64,000 nt of DNA from Sinorhizobium meliloti (GTDB lineage Bacteria; Pseudomonadota; Alphaproteobacteria; Rhizobiales; Rhizobiaceae): the NCBI RefSeq assembly GCF_035610345.1, contig NZ_CP141213.1, positions 1,178,001 through 1,242,000 on the forward strand, read 5' to 3'. Of this stretch, positions 38,007 through 46,705 are shown in pieces. The position numbers were made by a program, and so were the translations under genes. Numbering within the stretch: the stretch's first letter is position 1; every line of letters starts with the position of its first letter. Under the pieces are notes generated by a model. The model was not told the DNA's origin, did no database searches, and worked only from the letters and a program-made list of their open reading frames with translations.

Positions 38007-40252
38007 GCGGCGGTCCTCGTTGCAGCGCCGATCCCGAAGAGAGCCGGCATCTGGTCGCGGCCGCCGAGATCGGTTTTCATCAATTCGGTGATGTCGTCGT
38101 TCCAGCGTTCGGTGTGCAGCCAGGAATTGTACTGGCTGGCGACCCCGCGCATATAGTCTTCGCTGCGGCGGATCGAGCGGCGCTCGAAATGATAGAGACA
38201 CGCCGACGGCTCGTAGGCGATGTCATAGCCGCACCGGCGGATTTTCAGGCACAAATCGCTGTCCTCATAATCGCCGATCACATAATCCTCCGTGTATCCA
38301 TCCACGAGCTCGTAGATTTCCCGGCGCGTCACCAGGCACGCACCGGTGATGCCGGGCACGCTGCGGGCAAGTTGAGCCGCCCCGTAGTCGCCGGGCATGC
38401 CCTTGTGGAAATGATGGTTGAGCCATATGCCGCGCTGGTCGCGAGCGAAGTAGAGGCCCGCGTGCTGGAGCGACCCGTCCTCGAAGATCAGCTTCGGGCC
38501 GATCGCGCCGAGGCTCCTCTGTTCCATGAGCGGCCGGATGAGCTTCTGCAGCCAGCCGGGTGCAGACGGAACGACGTCCGAGTTCAGCATGACGACGACC
38601 GAGCCGCGGGCAAAGCGCGCGCCGGCATTGCACGCCCGCGCGTAGCCGCTGTTGCGGTTCATCACAACAAGCTTCATCGGCAACCCGTGGAGGAGATGCA
38701 GTCCGCCAAGCAGATGCTCCGTCTCGTCCTGAATCTCCGGCGAATCCAGAACGTAGATGATCTCCGCATTGCTTGCGAGCCAGCGATCGGTCGCCATGCC
38801 GGAGAGCTGGAACCGCAGGAAGTCGAGAACACGGTAAAGCGGCACGACGATCGAGACCAACGGCGCCTTTTCGGGCAGGTCGTAATCCTTGGTGTAGTCG
38901 ACCTTGGAAGCTCTTCCCAACCTATGTTCCACGTCCTGCAGGGCGGGGGCAAGGATCGTCCGGAAAGCCTGGTCGATCGCGTGCTGCGGCGGGACGGCGC
39001 GCAGGATGCGGTTGCGCTGTGCCGAAGCGTCGAAGGGTTGCGGCTTCGGCACGAGCGGTTTCACAGCACCGGATGCCAGCCGCATCTGGAACCGCGGCTG
39101 GAGCAGGGCGCTCGGCGGATCGTTCGACGGCAGCCAGGCGACAAAGCCGGTCACGTCGGCTCGCGATTTTTCGTCCGCTCCGCGTGCCCAGGCGGCAAAC
39201 TCGTACCAGTTGCCGTCGAGCGGTATCGCCGTGCCGTCCTCCTTGAGGTAGTCGATGCCGGCAAGAGTGGCTGTCGGATCATGGGTCCACCCCCCGGCAA
39301 GCAGACCGCCGGAAAGCGTCAATGCGAGGTCCACCTCCGCTGAAGGATGCATTGCAGACCTGCCGATCCGCCTTTCAGGGAGCGGTGACCGCAGCTGGAG
39401 GTCGACGGCTGTGGCAAGTCCACCCTCGGGTGTCGTCGAGAGCCAGCGGACGACGTATTCGCGCAGCTCCGGCGTATCGCCTCGTTCTGCCCACCAGGCC
39501 TGGAGGTTGGCGCAATGGGGGTTGCCGGAGGAGAGCTCGCGCACGGCAACGCCCCTTTTGCCGACAAGCACGAAAGACTGGGGGTATCGGGGAGACTCGA
39601 CGATGAAATGGCAAGGACGAAGATTATGCTCGCGTTGGGCGCCGATCAGCGCCGGCGACGCCAGTGGCAGGATGGCGTTGGCCCCAAGGGCATAGATTGC
39701 GCTGATCTCGCCGAAGTCGGGGCTTATCGCGGTTTCGAGCAGGTATCGCCCCTGGTTGATCGGGCATGCAATCTTGGCGGGGGCCGGCCGCGATGTCAGC
39801 GCCTGAAGCGCATCCTCGATGAGGCCGATGAAGAACGGGTCCCTGGACAGACGGAACGCGCTTCGCCAAACAGTGAGCAGATTGTTCAGGAACTTGACGC
39901 AGCCCTCCGGCGTGAGTGCGGAAAACAGGTCCTCCACGTCGAGGGGCGGAAGTTCACCGACGGGCCGGAGCACGATAGTCTGAACGAAGTCGCTTTCGAT
40001 GTAAATCTGTCCGCGGCGCGCTTCGTCACCCGGGCGCATGGCCCAAAGCACGCGCTGTCCACCCTCCGCAAGAGGAAGCATCGTGCTGACGAGCGGGACG
40101 GGTTGCTCCGGCATGACCAGCGTGTGTTTGGCTGCGGCCGGCAACCTGGCGCGAACGTCGGAGATCAATACAGCCACGTCGGAACCGAGCCGAAAGGCCT
40201 TCGCGTCCTCGAAAATGCCGCTGGCGCTCCGCGTACGGTCGTCAAACGTCAC
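38003..40252 (-). CDS. wgeB: WgeB: large family 2 glycosyltransferase with N-terminal beta-domain
   Basis: 749 residues. The C-terminal domain (about 463-720) is a full GT2 enzyme: LVSIVVPLYR, VVMLNSDVVP with the metal-binding Asp559, GACLVTRREIYELVDGYTEDY and the acidic YEDSDLCLK. The first 450 residues are not a known catalytic domain to me, but contain the GW/DP beta-module (LAGGWTHDPTATLAG, about 318-332) also found in WgeE and WgeF. First gene of an overlapping wgeB-C-D run, 130 bp downstream of wgeA. Corresponds to expE2. Confidence 0.85.
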   Translation of the reverse strand: MTFDDRTRSASGIFEDAKAFRLGSDVAVLISDVRARLPAAAKHTLVMPEQPVPLVSTMLPLAEGGQRVLWAMRPGDEARRGQIYIESDFVQTIVLRPVGELPPLDVEDLFSALTPEGCVKFLNNLLTVWRSAFRLSRDPFFIGLIEDALQALTSRPAPAKIACPINQGRYLLETAISPDFGEISAIYALGANAILPLASPALIGAQREHNLRPCHFIVESPRYPQSFVLVGKRGVAVRELSSGNPHCANLQAWWAERGDTPELREYVVRWLSTTPEGGLATAVDLQLRSPLPERRIGRSAMHPSAEVDLALTLSGGLLAGGWTHDPTATLAGIDYLKEDGTAIPLDGNWYEFAAWARGADEKSRADVTGFVAWLPSNDPPSALLQPRFQMRLASGAVKPLVPKPQPFDASAQRNRILRAVPPQHAIDQAFRTILAPALQDVEHRLGRASKVDYTKDYDLPEKAPLVSIVVPLYRVLDFLRFQLSGMATDRWLASNAEIIYVLDSPEIQDETEHLLGGLHLLHGLPMKLVVMNRNSGYARACNAGARFARGSVVVMLNSDVVPSAPGWLQKLIRPLMEQRSLGAIGPKLIFEDGSLQHAGLYFARDQRGIWLNHHFHKGMPGDYGAAQLARSVPGITGACLVTRREIYELVDGYTEDYVIGDYEDSDLCLKIRRCGYDIAYEPSACLYHFERRSIRRSEDYMRGVASQYNSWLHTERWNDDITELMKTDLGGRDQMPALFGIGAATRTAA

Positions 40253-40382
40253 ACGCCACTCCTCTGACTAATTCTTGGATGGTGCGCCCCACGGGAGGAG
40301 GGCAGGGCGCACCGTTCGAAGCCAATGCGGGATGATGAAAAGCCGCCTGCGGTTTTCCACCCGTGTCCCGCGTCTCAAACTA

Positions 40383-41042
40383 TCAGTGGACAGTGAAATA
40401 GTTTTCGGGGTGGGCCTGAATGTCTTCGGCGTCGGCATTGACCAGGGTCAGCGTGTCGCCATGGCCGAGGTCGATGACGACATTGCCGCCGACCTGAGTG
40501 ATACGCGAAGCGAGATCCTCGGGCGCGGTGACGTCGAGGCCGTTGATGCCCTTGGATATCTGCAGGACGTCTTCGCCGGGGGTAAAGTCGAGGATGACGT
40601 CGTTGCCGCCGCCGCCGTCGAAAACGAAGATATCGCTGCCCTGACCGCCGGCAAGGAGGTCGGACCCGGCACCGCCGTCGATGACGTCGTTGCCGGCGCC
40701 GCCGAGCAGCACGTCGTTGCCTCTGCCTCCGAGGAGGAAGTCGCTGCCGGCGCCCCCAAGGAGAATGTCGTTGCCGTTATCGCCGTAGATCAGGTCGTCA
40801 CCCGATCCGCCGACCAGGATGTCATTGCCATTTTCGCCATAGAGAACGTCGGTGCCTTCGCCGCCGAACACGGTGTCGTTTCCGTTGCCGCCGAACAGCA
40901 AGTCGTCACCGTCGTCGCCGAAGATGATGTCGTCCCCATTGCCTCCGTTGACGAAATCATCACCGCCATGGGCGCGAATGAAATCGTCAAAGCGGGAGCC
41001 AAAAAGGGCGTCGTCGTATGCGCCGCCTTCCAAAGTGGCCAT
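40383..41042 (-). CDS. wgeA: WgeA: secreted RTX calcium-binding protein
   Basis: A 219-residue protein made largely of 12-13 glycine-rich nonapeptides (GGxGxDxxx, e.g. GGNGDDIIFGDDGDDLLF), which form a calcium-binding beta-roll. There is no N-terminal signal peptide; an uncleaved C-terminal type I secretion signal is expected. The adjacent WgdB-WgdA exporter is the natural route. The ATG at 41042 has GAGGAG 7 bp upstream; ATGs at 41078 and 41120 are alternatives. Corresponds to expE1 (NodO-like). Preceded by a WggR site and an 18-bp palindrome in an AT-rich leader. Confidence 0.86.
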   Translation of the reverse strand: MATLEGGAYDDALFGSRFDDFIRAHGGDDFVNGGNGDDIIFGDDGDDLLFGGNGNDTVFGGEGTDVLYGENGNDILVGGSGDDLIYGDNGNDILLGGAGSDFLLGGRGNDVLLGGAGNDVIDGGAGSDLLAGGQGSDIFVFDGGGGNDVILDFTPGEDVLQISKGINGLDVTAPEDLASRITQVGGNVVIDLGHGDTLTLVNADAEDIQAHPENYFTVH

Positions 41043-41202
41043 CTGCTTCTCCTCTTCGTGGTTTGATGCATGCGTCATCGGCACGGAGCCGAGGATTGCG
41101 TGCCGGAGTGTGCACTGCAATAATTACGAACACAACACAGATGTGTAAAATAAAACGACGATATTTTGGAAGAAAGAGAGCGTTCTAAACATATATCGGC
41201 CA

Positions 41203-41220
41203 TGTGCCAATATTGGCACA
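41203..41220. promoter_or_regulatory. 18-bp perfect palindrome upstream of wgeA
   Basis: TGTGCCAATATTGGCACA is its own complement. It lies 161 bp upstream of the wgeA start codon and 43 bp from the WggR-type site. The size suits a dimeric regulator such as a LuxR-type protein, but the regulator is not identifiable from sequence. Confidence 0.5.
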
Positions 41221-41257
41221 ATATAATTTTAGGAGTAATTCTGACGATAATGCAGGC

Positions 41258-41284
41258 AAAGCACTTCAAAATTTAAAGTAATTT
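41258..41284. promoter_or_regulatory. WggR-type operator upstream of wgeA
   Basis: CTTCAA (41264-41269), 3 bp, TTAAAG (41273-41278), extended by GTAATTTA. It is one mismatch from the perfect palindrome at 44651-44677. It lies about 220 bp upstream of wgeA, where WggR (ExpG) binding is established in S. meliloti. Confidence 0.65.
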
Positions 41285-41316
41285 ACGACGGCTGGAGATA
41301 TCAAGAATTAGATAGG

Positions 41317-42738
41317 TCAGTCCTCCCGAAACGCCCGGTTGAAACTGTCGGAGACCGGGGCGACGAGGTAGTCGATTGCCGAACGCGATTTGTGCACGAT
41401 CAGCACTTCCGCGGGCATGCCGGGATAGAGGCGGATGTCCGGGTTGGCGGCGAGCGATTCAGGCGCCACCTCTGCCCGTGCGACGAAATAGGCGACGTTG
41501 GACTTCTCATCCACCGATTGGTCCGCCGCGATATAGGTTACCTTGCCTTCCAGGGGCAGGTGCGAGCGCTGGTTATAGGCCGTCAGGCGGATTTGCGTAC
41601 TGGAGCCGATCGTTATGCTGTCGATGTCACGTGTGCTGACATGCATCTCGACAAGCAGCGGTTCGTCCTCGGGAACGATGTCGAGAAGCGGCTGACCGGG
41701 GGTGACGGCACTGCCCGGCGTCCGCAGCTGAATGTTGGCGACGATACCGGCCTGGGGGGCGCGGATTTCCAGGCGGCGAAGCACGTCCTCGGCGGCGGTG
41801 ATGCGCTGCTCGACTTCCGCAAGTTCGAGGCGCGCCGTGGTGATCTCTCCGGCGATCTCCGACTGGAAATCGGATTCGATCCCGATGAGCGCAAGCTCGG
41901 CCCCCGCCATCGCCTTTTCCGCCTGGGCCTTGTCGCCAGCGATTTCGCCGCGGGTCGCGGCGAGCTCGCTGAGCCGTGCGTCGATTTCGATGAGTTTCGA
42001 GCGCTGGGCGAATGCTTTTTCGACGAGGGTCGCGATAGCGGTCCGCTGCTCGTTCATCAGCTCGATCTGCCTGTCGGTCGCCTGAAGCTGGGCTGCGAGA
42101 GACTTCGCCTTCTCCGAATATTCCTCGATCGTCTTTCGCTGGATTGCCAGACGGCCCTCCTTGGCCTCGCTCCGCTTCTCGAAAAACGCGTTTTCCGCCG
42201 TTACCGCATCCGCGGCAGCCTCGCCCTTGGAGACAAGATCGGCCGGGAAGCTCACCGCCTGCAGTCCCGCCCGCTCGGCCCGCAGCCGCGCCAGTTTTGC
42301 GATCAGGCCGACACGGCGGCTTTGCAGCGCCTCCAGGTCGGAGCGGGCGCGCGTATCCTCGAGCTTCATCAGCGGCTGGCCGGGCGCCACATGATCTCCC
42401 TCCTGAACCAGGATCCGGCCGAGCACGCCGCCTTCAAAATGGCTGACCGTCTTGCGCTTCGAATCGACGACGATCGTTCCGCTGGTGACCGAAGCACTGC
42501 TGAGCTCCGTCGAGAACGCCCAGCCGAAGAAACCGCCGAAAGCAACGAGGATAGTCGTCAACCCGGCGATGACGAGGCGTCGGATCGGCGAATGCGTGTT
42601 GTCTTCCGAAAGGTCCGGCGCCGGCATTGGCGCGGAGAGACGAGCCGGCGCGGCCATCGGCAGGCGGCGTTCCGGGCTCTCAGCCTTCACGGGCGGCTGC
42701 AGGTCGAGGCGAACCGGCAGGATCTTTTCCTTGTTCAT
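41317..42738 (-). CDS. wgdB: WgdB: type I secretion membrane-fusion protein (HlyD/PrsE-like)
   Basis: 473 residues. A short cytoplasmic tail and one transmembrane helix (about 52-72, LVIAGLTTILVAFGGFFGWAF), a barrel-hybrid part (FEGGVLGRILVQEGDHVAPGQPLMKL), a long coiled coil (about 125-310) and a C-terminal beta-barrel ending in GMPAEVLI. This is the periplasmic bridge of a type I secretion system. The start overlaps the wgdA stop by 4 bp. Corresponds to expD2. Confidence 0.9.
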   Translation of the reverse strand: MNKEKILPVRLDLQPPVKAESPERRLPMAAPARLSAPMPAPDLSEDNTHSPIRRLVIAGLTTILVAFGGFFGWAFSTELSSASVTSGTIVVDSKRKTVSHFEGGVLGRILVQEGDHVAPGQPLMKLEDTRARSDLEALQSRRVGLIAKLARLRAERAGLQAVSFPADLVSKGEAAADAVTAENAFFEKRSEAKEGRLAIQRKTIEEYSEKAKSLAAQLQATDRQIELMNEQRTAIATLVEKAFAQRSKLIEIDARLSELAATRGEIAGDKAQAEKAMAGAELALIGIESDFQSEIAGEITTARLELAEVEQRITAAEDVLRRLEIRAPQAGIVANIQLRTPGSAVTPGQPLLDIVPEDEPLLVEMHVSTRDIDSITIGSSTQIRLTAYNQRSHLPLEGKVTYIAADQSVDEKSNVAYFVARAEVAPESLAANPDIRLYPGMPAEVLIVHKSRSAIDYLVAPVSDSFNRAFRED

Positions 42739-44504
42739 GAAGCGGTACCTTCGCGTCTTGTTTCGCCGGGCATCATGGTCGCCACCACATCCGTTCGCGG
42801 GCCGAACTGGCTGATGCGGCCGCCTTCCAGCACGAGCAGCTTATCGGCCACCTGCATGATGGCCGGCCGGTGGGCAATCAGGATGACGATGGCGCCGTCG
42901 CTGCGCGCCTCGTCGATCGCGCGGATGAGGGCGCGCTCGCCGAGGGCATCGAGATTGGCGTTGGGCTCGTCGAGGACGAGCAGGCGTGGCCGGCCGTAAA
43001 GGCAGCGCGCCAGCGCGATGCGCTGCCTTTGCCCGCCGGAAAGCGTCAGATGACCATCGCCCACCGGCGTATCATAGCCGAGCGGCAGTCGTCCTATCAT
43101 GTCGTGGACGTCGGCGAGCCGCGCCGCCTCGAGCACCTTGTAGGGATCGCTCTCCGCCATCCGGGCGATATTTTCACGGATGGTTCCTTCGAGAAGGGAA
43201 ACCGATTGCGGCAGGTAACCCGCGATCTGTCCGAAAGAGCTCCGTTCCCAGAGGTAGACGTTGTTGCCGTCGAGGAAGACGCCGCCGGCAGTGGGCTTTA
43301 GAATGCCGACCAGAAGCCGCGCCAGCGTGGACTTGCCCGCCGCGGAAGGGCCGACGATTCCAAGCACCTCGCCGGGTGAGAGCGAGAAGTTGATGCCCTT
43401 GATGATCGGCACGTCGATGCCCGGTACCGCGTAGACCAGCTTGTCGACGACGAGGTCGCCTTCGGAGCGCGGCGTCGGCATGGTCTGGCGAACGGCCAGG
43501 TCTTCCTTCAGTGCCGTTTCGACGCGACGCCAGCTTGCGATCGCCAACACCCATTGGCGCCAGTTCTCGATGACGGAATCGAACGGCAGCAGAAGGCGGC
43601 CCACGAGAATGGTGGTCGCCATCATTGCGCCCGGCGAGATCTCCTGCCTCATCACCAGCAGGGCACCCGTGCCCAGCGACGCCACCTGGATGGCGAAGCG
43701 CAGCGAGCGGGTGATCGAGGCCATCGCCCTGCTTCTGATCCCACTGGCCTCCAGCACGCTGAGCGCGTGCAGTTGCGCGGCGCGCCATTTGTGGGCGAGC
43801 GCCGGCAGCATTCCCATGGCTTCGATGGCCTCGGCGTGACGTAATGTCGCACCGATTTTCGACACTGCCTCAATATTAGCCTGGCTTGCCTCTTTCATGA
43901 GCTGGCGCGTCAGAAGGTCGTTGAGAAGGCCGCAACAGACGAGTACGACGACGGAGATCGCACCGATCAGCCCGAAGAGGGGGTGCAGCAGGAATAGAAC
44001 GCCCAGAAAGATGGGCGACCAGGCGGCGTCGAGGGGGGCGCTCACCGCCGAAGAGGTGAGGAAGCCGCGCAGCTCGGTAAGGTCGCGCAGGGACTGCGTC
44101 GCGCGCGCAAGTCCCTGATCGGCCGAGGCTTGGACGGCGGCGGTCAGGACCGGCAGGTTCAGCCAGCGGACCACGGCGCTGCCCATGGCCTGAAAGGTGA
44201 GGGCGCGAATGTAGTCGAGCACGCCCAGAACGATCAGCGCACCCAGGGCGAGAATCGTCAGCATGACGAGCGTATCCATGCTCTGGCTGTTCAACACCCT
44301 GTCATGCACCTGCATCATATAGAGGGGCATTGTGAGCTGGAGGAGGTTGATGCAGGCGCTAAGCAGGGCTGCATAAAGAAGCGTCACCACGAACACGCGC
44401 CGGGCCCGCAGAACCAGGAGCTTCGGCGCGATTGTTCCGTTTTGCGCCGGTGTTGGCCGATTGGGGCCCTTGCTAATCAAACGATTTCGAACAGTATCAC
44501 GCAT
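42735..44504 (-). CDS. wgdA: WgdA: type I secretion ABC transporter (PrsD-like)
   Basis: A 589-residue ABC exporter with a six-helix membrane domain (about 35-310) and an ATPase domain: Walker A GPSAAGKST, signature LSGGQRQR, Walker B LLVLDEPNANLD and switch His in LIAHRP. No N-terminal peptidase domain, in line with export of RTX proteins carrying C-terminal signals. Divergent from wggR, with the perfect WggR palindrome between. Together with WgdB it should export WgeA. Corresponds to expD1. Confidence 0.9.
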   Translation of the reverse strand: MRDTVRNRLISKGPNRPTPAQNGTIAPKLLVLRARRVFVVTLLYAALLSACINLLQLTMPLYMMQVHDRVLNSQSMDTLVMLTILALGALIVLGVLDYIRALTFQAMGSAVVRWLNLPVLTAAVQASADQGLARATQSLRDLTELRGFLTSSAVSAPLDAAWSPIFLGVLFLLHPLFGLIGAISVVVLVCCGLLNDLLTRQLMKEASQANIEAVSKIGATLRHAEAIEAMGMLPALAHKWRAAQLHALSVLEASGIRSRAMASITRSLRFAIQVASLGTGALLVMRQEISPGAMMATTILVGRLLLPFDSVIENWRQWVLAIASWRRVETALKEDLAVRQTMPTPRSEGDLVVDKLVYAVPGIDVPIIKGINFSLSPGEVLGIVGPSAAGKSTLARLLVGILKPTAGGVFLDGNNVYLWERSSFGQIAGYLPQSVSLLEGTIRENIARMAESDPYKVLEAARLADVHDMIGRLPLGYDTPVGDGHLTLSGGQRQRIALARCLYGRPRLLVLDEPNANLDALGERALIRAIDEARSDGAIVILIAHRPAIMQVADKLLVLEGGRISQFGPRTDVVATMMPGETRREGTAS

Positions 44505-44650
44505 GTGGCGATCTTCTAATTAGCGCATTCGCGGGTTTCATGGGGCGATCTGGTCCAGATTCACTCAAATCACAGTATTGTTGCGATAAGTGTGACACAA
44601 TAAACATCGCCAGCTCAAGAGCACGCAATTTCGGGGCAGGGGTGCTGTGA

Positions 44651-44677
44651 AATTTACTTCAAGTTTTGAAGTAAATT
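44651..44677. promoter_or_regulatory. WggR operator between wgdA and wggR (perfect 12-bp arms)
   Basis: Arms AATTTACTTCAA (44651-44662) and TTGAAGTAAATT (44666-44677) are exact inverted complements around GTT. It lies 24 bp upstream of the first possible wggR start (44701) and 147 bp upstream of wgdA, so one site could serve both promoters. Confidence 0.75.
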
Positions 44678-44712
44678 CCGGAATTGGAAGTACGTTCCCA
44701 ATGGAGAGAGGG

Positions 44713-45285
44713 ATGAACCACAGGATACTCTATCCGTTCGCAGACTTTGGAGACACTGTTGCAATCCTTCCCGCGAATGAAACGCAGCGGAAAGGCCTCG
44801 ATACCTCTGTAGACGATCGTGACGGAGATGATTCGCTCGTCACCTATTTCGAGCTGGCTCGGGTGATGGAGCGCGCAAGCCGCCGGTTTTCCGGCCTGTT
44901 GCGTGCGGAACTGACGAAACTCGGGGTCGAGGATATCGGTCCCGCGCAGGCGATGGTTCTTCTGGCCATAGGCGAGGCGGAGCTCTCGGTGGGAGAGCTT
45001 CTGGACCGGGGCCACTATGTGGGTTCGAACATTTCCTATTATCTGAAGCAGCTTGCCGACGGCGACTACATCGACCGGATCGCATCGCAGCGTGACAAGC
45101 GTTCGGCCCGCATCCGGCTTTCAGAGAAAGGCAGGCAGCTTTGCACCGGCCTGCGACAGGCCGCCAAGGGCTACGAACGCGCCCTCAGCCATGGCGATCA
45201 GGACCGGCGGAATCTGGAGACCGCTTTCCAGACACTGCACCGCCTCGAACTCGTCTGGGGGAATGCCGCACGCTACGGCATCTGA
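44713..45285 (+). CDS. wggR: WggR (ExpG/MucS): MarR-family activator of galactoglucan genes
   Basis: About 190 residues. The central MarR winged helix-turn-helix is clear: LGVEDIGPAQAMVLLAIGEAELSVGELLDRGHYVGSN, then YYLKQLADGDYIDRIASQRDKRSARIRLSEKG (wing). WggR is the known transcriptional activator of the wga, wge and wgd operons. Start uncertain: 44713 has GGAG 6 bp upstream; 44701 adds four residues with a more distant GGAAG. Autoregulation is implied by the palindrome at 44651-44677. Confidence 0.88.
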   Translation: MNHRILYPFADFGDTVAILPANETQRKGLDTSVDDRDGDDSLVTYFELARVMERASRRFSGLLRAELTKLGVEDIGPAQAMVLLAIGEAELSVGELLDRGHYVGSNISYYLKQLADGDYIDRIASQRDKRSARIRLSEKGRQLCTGLRQAAKGYERALSHGDQDRRNLETAFQTLHRLELVWGNAARYGI

Positions 45286-45354
45286 CGCTCCATCACTGCA
45301 TGTTCCTCAAAGCGCAACCGAGCAAGGGCGATAACATGCAGGAAACCCAAGTGT

Positions 45355-45396
45355 TGCAACGAGCTTTGCGCGTCCGTTCGGACGCGCGGCGCTGCA
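45355..45396. repeat. Intergenic palindromic repeat between wggR and wgcA
   Basis: Same family as 21187-21230: outer arms TGCAACG and CGCTGCA, inner stem GCGCGTCCG and CGGACGCGC. Stem bases differ from the other copy in a compensating way, so the hairpin itself may be under selection. It could attenuate read-through from wggR into wgcA. Confidence 0.55.
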
Positions 45397-45424
45397 GGTG
45401 TGATCGATCACTGACAAGTGGCTT

Positions 45425-46678
45425 ATGAAGATGCATGTAGCATTCGTACACCGCCGTGGGTTCGGCCAGTTCGCCGCCCTGGCAAGACATCTGGCTGAGG
45501 CGGGGAACGAGGTGACGCTCGTGACGGAGACCGTGGACCAGCGGATACCTTCCGTCCGGGTCGTACGGCATCGGGCGGAACCCGGTCCGCAACCGAATCC
45601 CCAGATAGCGCGCCATCTTGCCGTTCCCGACCATCATGTGCGGATCGGGCACAGGGTAGCGGAAACCTTCGAGGCGATGGGCCGCCTTGGACAGACCCCC
45701 GACCTCGTTCTCGGCCATATAGGCTGGGGCAGCATGATGTTCGTGAAGGATGTCCTGCCGCGCGTGCCGGCACTCGGCTATTGCGAGTTTTTCTATCGGT
45801 CGGATGGGGCGGATGTCGGCTTCGCGCCGGACGACCGCCCCGACCCGGAGACGCGCAAACGCTTGCGCCTCCGCAACATCGCGCAGCTGCTGTCGCTGGA
45901 GGCGATGGATGGCGGTATCAGCCCGACCAATTGGCAGAAGAGCCTCTATCCAGCCGACGCGCGGCAACGAATCGCCGTTTGCCATGAGGGGGTGGACACA
46001 CGCCGTTTCCGCCCCGACCCGGCGGCTTCGCTGAAGCTGCCGGACGGGCGCGTCCTCAAGGCCGGCGATCCCGTCGTCACTTTCGTGGCACGGGACCTCG
46101 AGCCCTACCGGGGCTTTCCCCAGGCGCTGGAGGCGGCGGCGAAGGTCGTCCGGCGGCATCCGGACGCGCTGTTCGTCTTCGTCGGCGGCGATGGGGTGAG
46201 TTACGGCGCGCCGCCCCCTGGCGGGGGATCGTGGAAGGATCATCTGCTTGCGTCTGTGGATATCCCGCGCGAAAGGCTCATCTTCCCCGGCGTCGTGCCG
46301 CATTCCGTGCTGCGTCAGCTCTTTCAGATATCGGCGGCGCATCTCTACCTCACCTATCCATTCGTGCTTTCCTGGTCGGTGCTGGAGGCAATGGCCTGCG
46401 GCGCTCTTGTTATCGGTTCCGATACCGCGCCGGTTCAGGAAGTCATCCGCTCCGGCCGCAACGGTCTTCTCGTTCCGTTCTTCGATACGGATGCGCTCGC
46501 CGAGATGATCGTCGGGGCATTGAACCGCCCGGACAACTTTCGCGAACTGCGCGGCGCCGCGCGCAGAACGGTCGAGCAGAGGTTCCGGTTGGACGACTGC
46601 CTCGCACGTCAGTTGACGCTGATCGGCAACCTCACCGGCCGAAATGCTGCGCAAGCGAAAGAAACGCAGTTTGTCTGA
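45425..46678 (+). CDS. wgcA: WgcA (ExpC): family 4 glycosyltransferase
   Basis: A 417-residue GT-B transferase. It starts HVAFVHRRGFGQFAALARHLA; the donor domain has VVTFVARDLEPYRGFPQALEA (Arg in the usual phosphate-binding site), and the family acidic loop appears as PFVLSWSVLEAMACGALVIGSD, with a Glu in the EX7E-like region. Its own transcription unit between wggR and wgaA fits the known expC arrangement. Should add one hexose to the EPS II intermediate. Confidence 0.85.
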   Translation: MKMHVAFVHRRGFGQFAALARHLAEAGNEVTLVTETVDQRIPSVRVVRHRAEPGPQPNPQIARHLAVPDHHVRIGHRVAETFEAMGRLGQTPDLVLGHIGWGSMMFVKDVLPRVPALGYCEFFYRSDGADVGFAPDDRPDPETRKRLRLRNIAQLLSLEAMDGGISPTNWQKSLYPADARQRIAVCHEGVDTRRFRPDPAASLKLPDGRVLKAGDPVVTFVARDLEPYRGFPQALEAAAKVVRRHPDALFVFVGGDGVSYGAPPPGGGSWKDHLLASVDIPRERLIFPGVVPHSVLRQLFQISAAHLYLTYPFVLSWSVLEAMACGALVIGSDTAPVQEVIRSGRNGLLVPFFDTDALAEMIVGALNRPDNFRELRGAARRTVEQRFRLDDCLARQLTLIGNLTGRNAAQAKETQFV

Positions 46679-46705
46679 ATATTGCTTCAATTTTTGAAGT
46701 ATAAA
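46679..46705. promoter_or_regulatory. WggR-type operator upstream of wgaA
   Basis: GCTTCAA (46684-46690), TTT, TTGAAGT (46694-46700): a perfect core identical to the wggR site, with AT-rich flanks. It begins directly after the wgcA stop and lies about 150-180 bp upstream of wgaA. The leader 46679-46859 is AT-rich and should carry the wga promoter. Confidence 0.7.

Noticed and set aside
40430..41010. Periodic sequence that could look like a repeat array or CRISPR.
   Set aside because: The period is 27 bp in coding phase and encodes GGxGxDxxx units; there are no identical repeats with unique spacers.
40275..41066. A 263-codon plus-strand frame opposite wgeA with repeated Val-Ala-rich units.
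   Set aside because: It is the complement of the RTX nonapeptide repeats; the repetition comes from wgeA.
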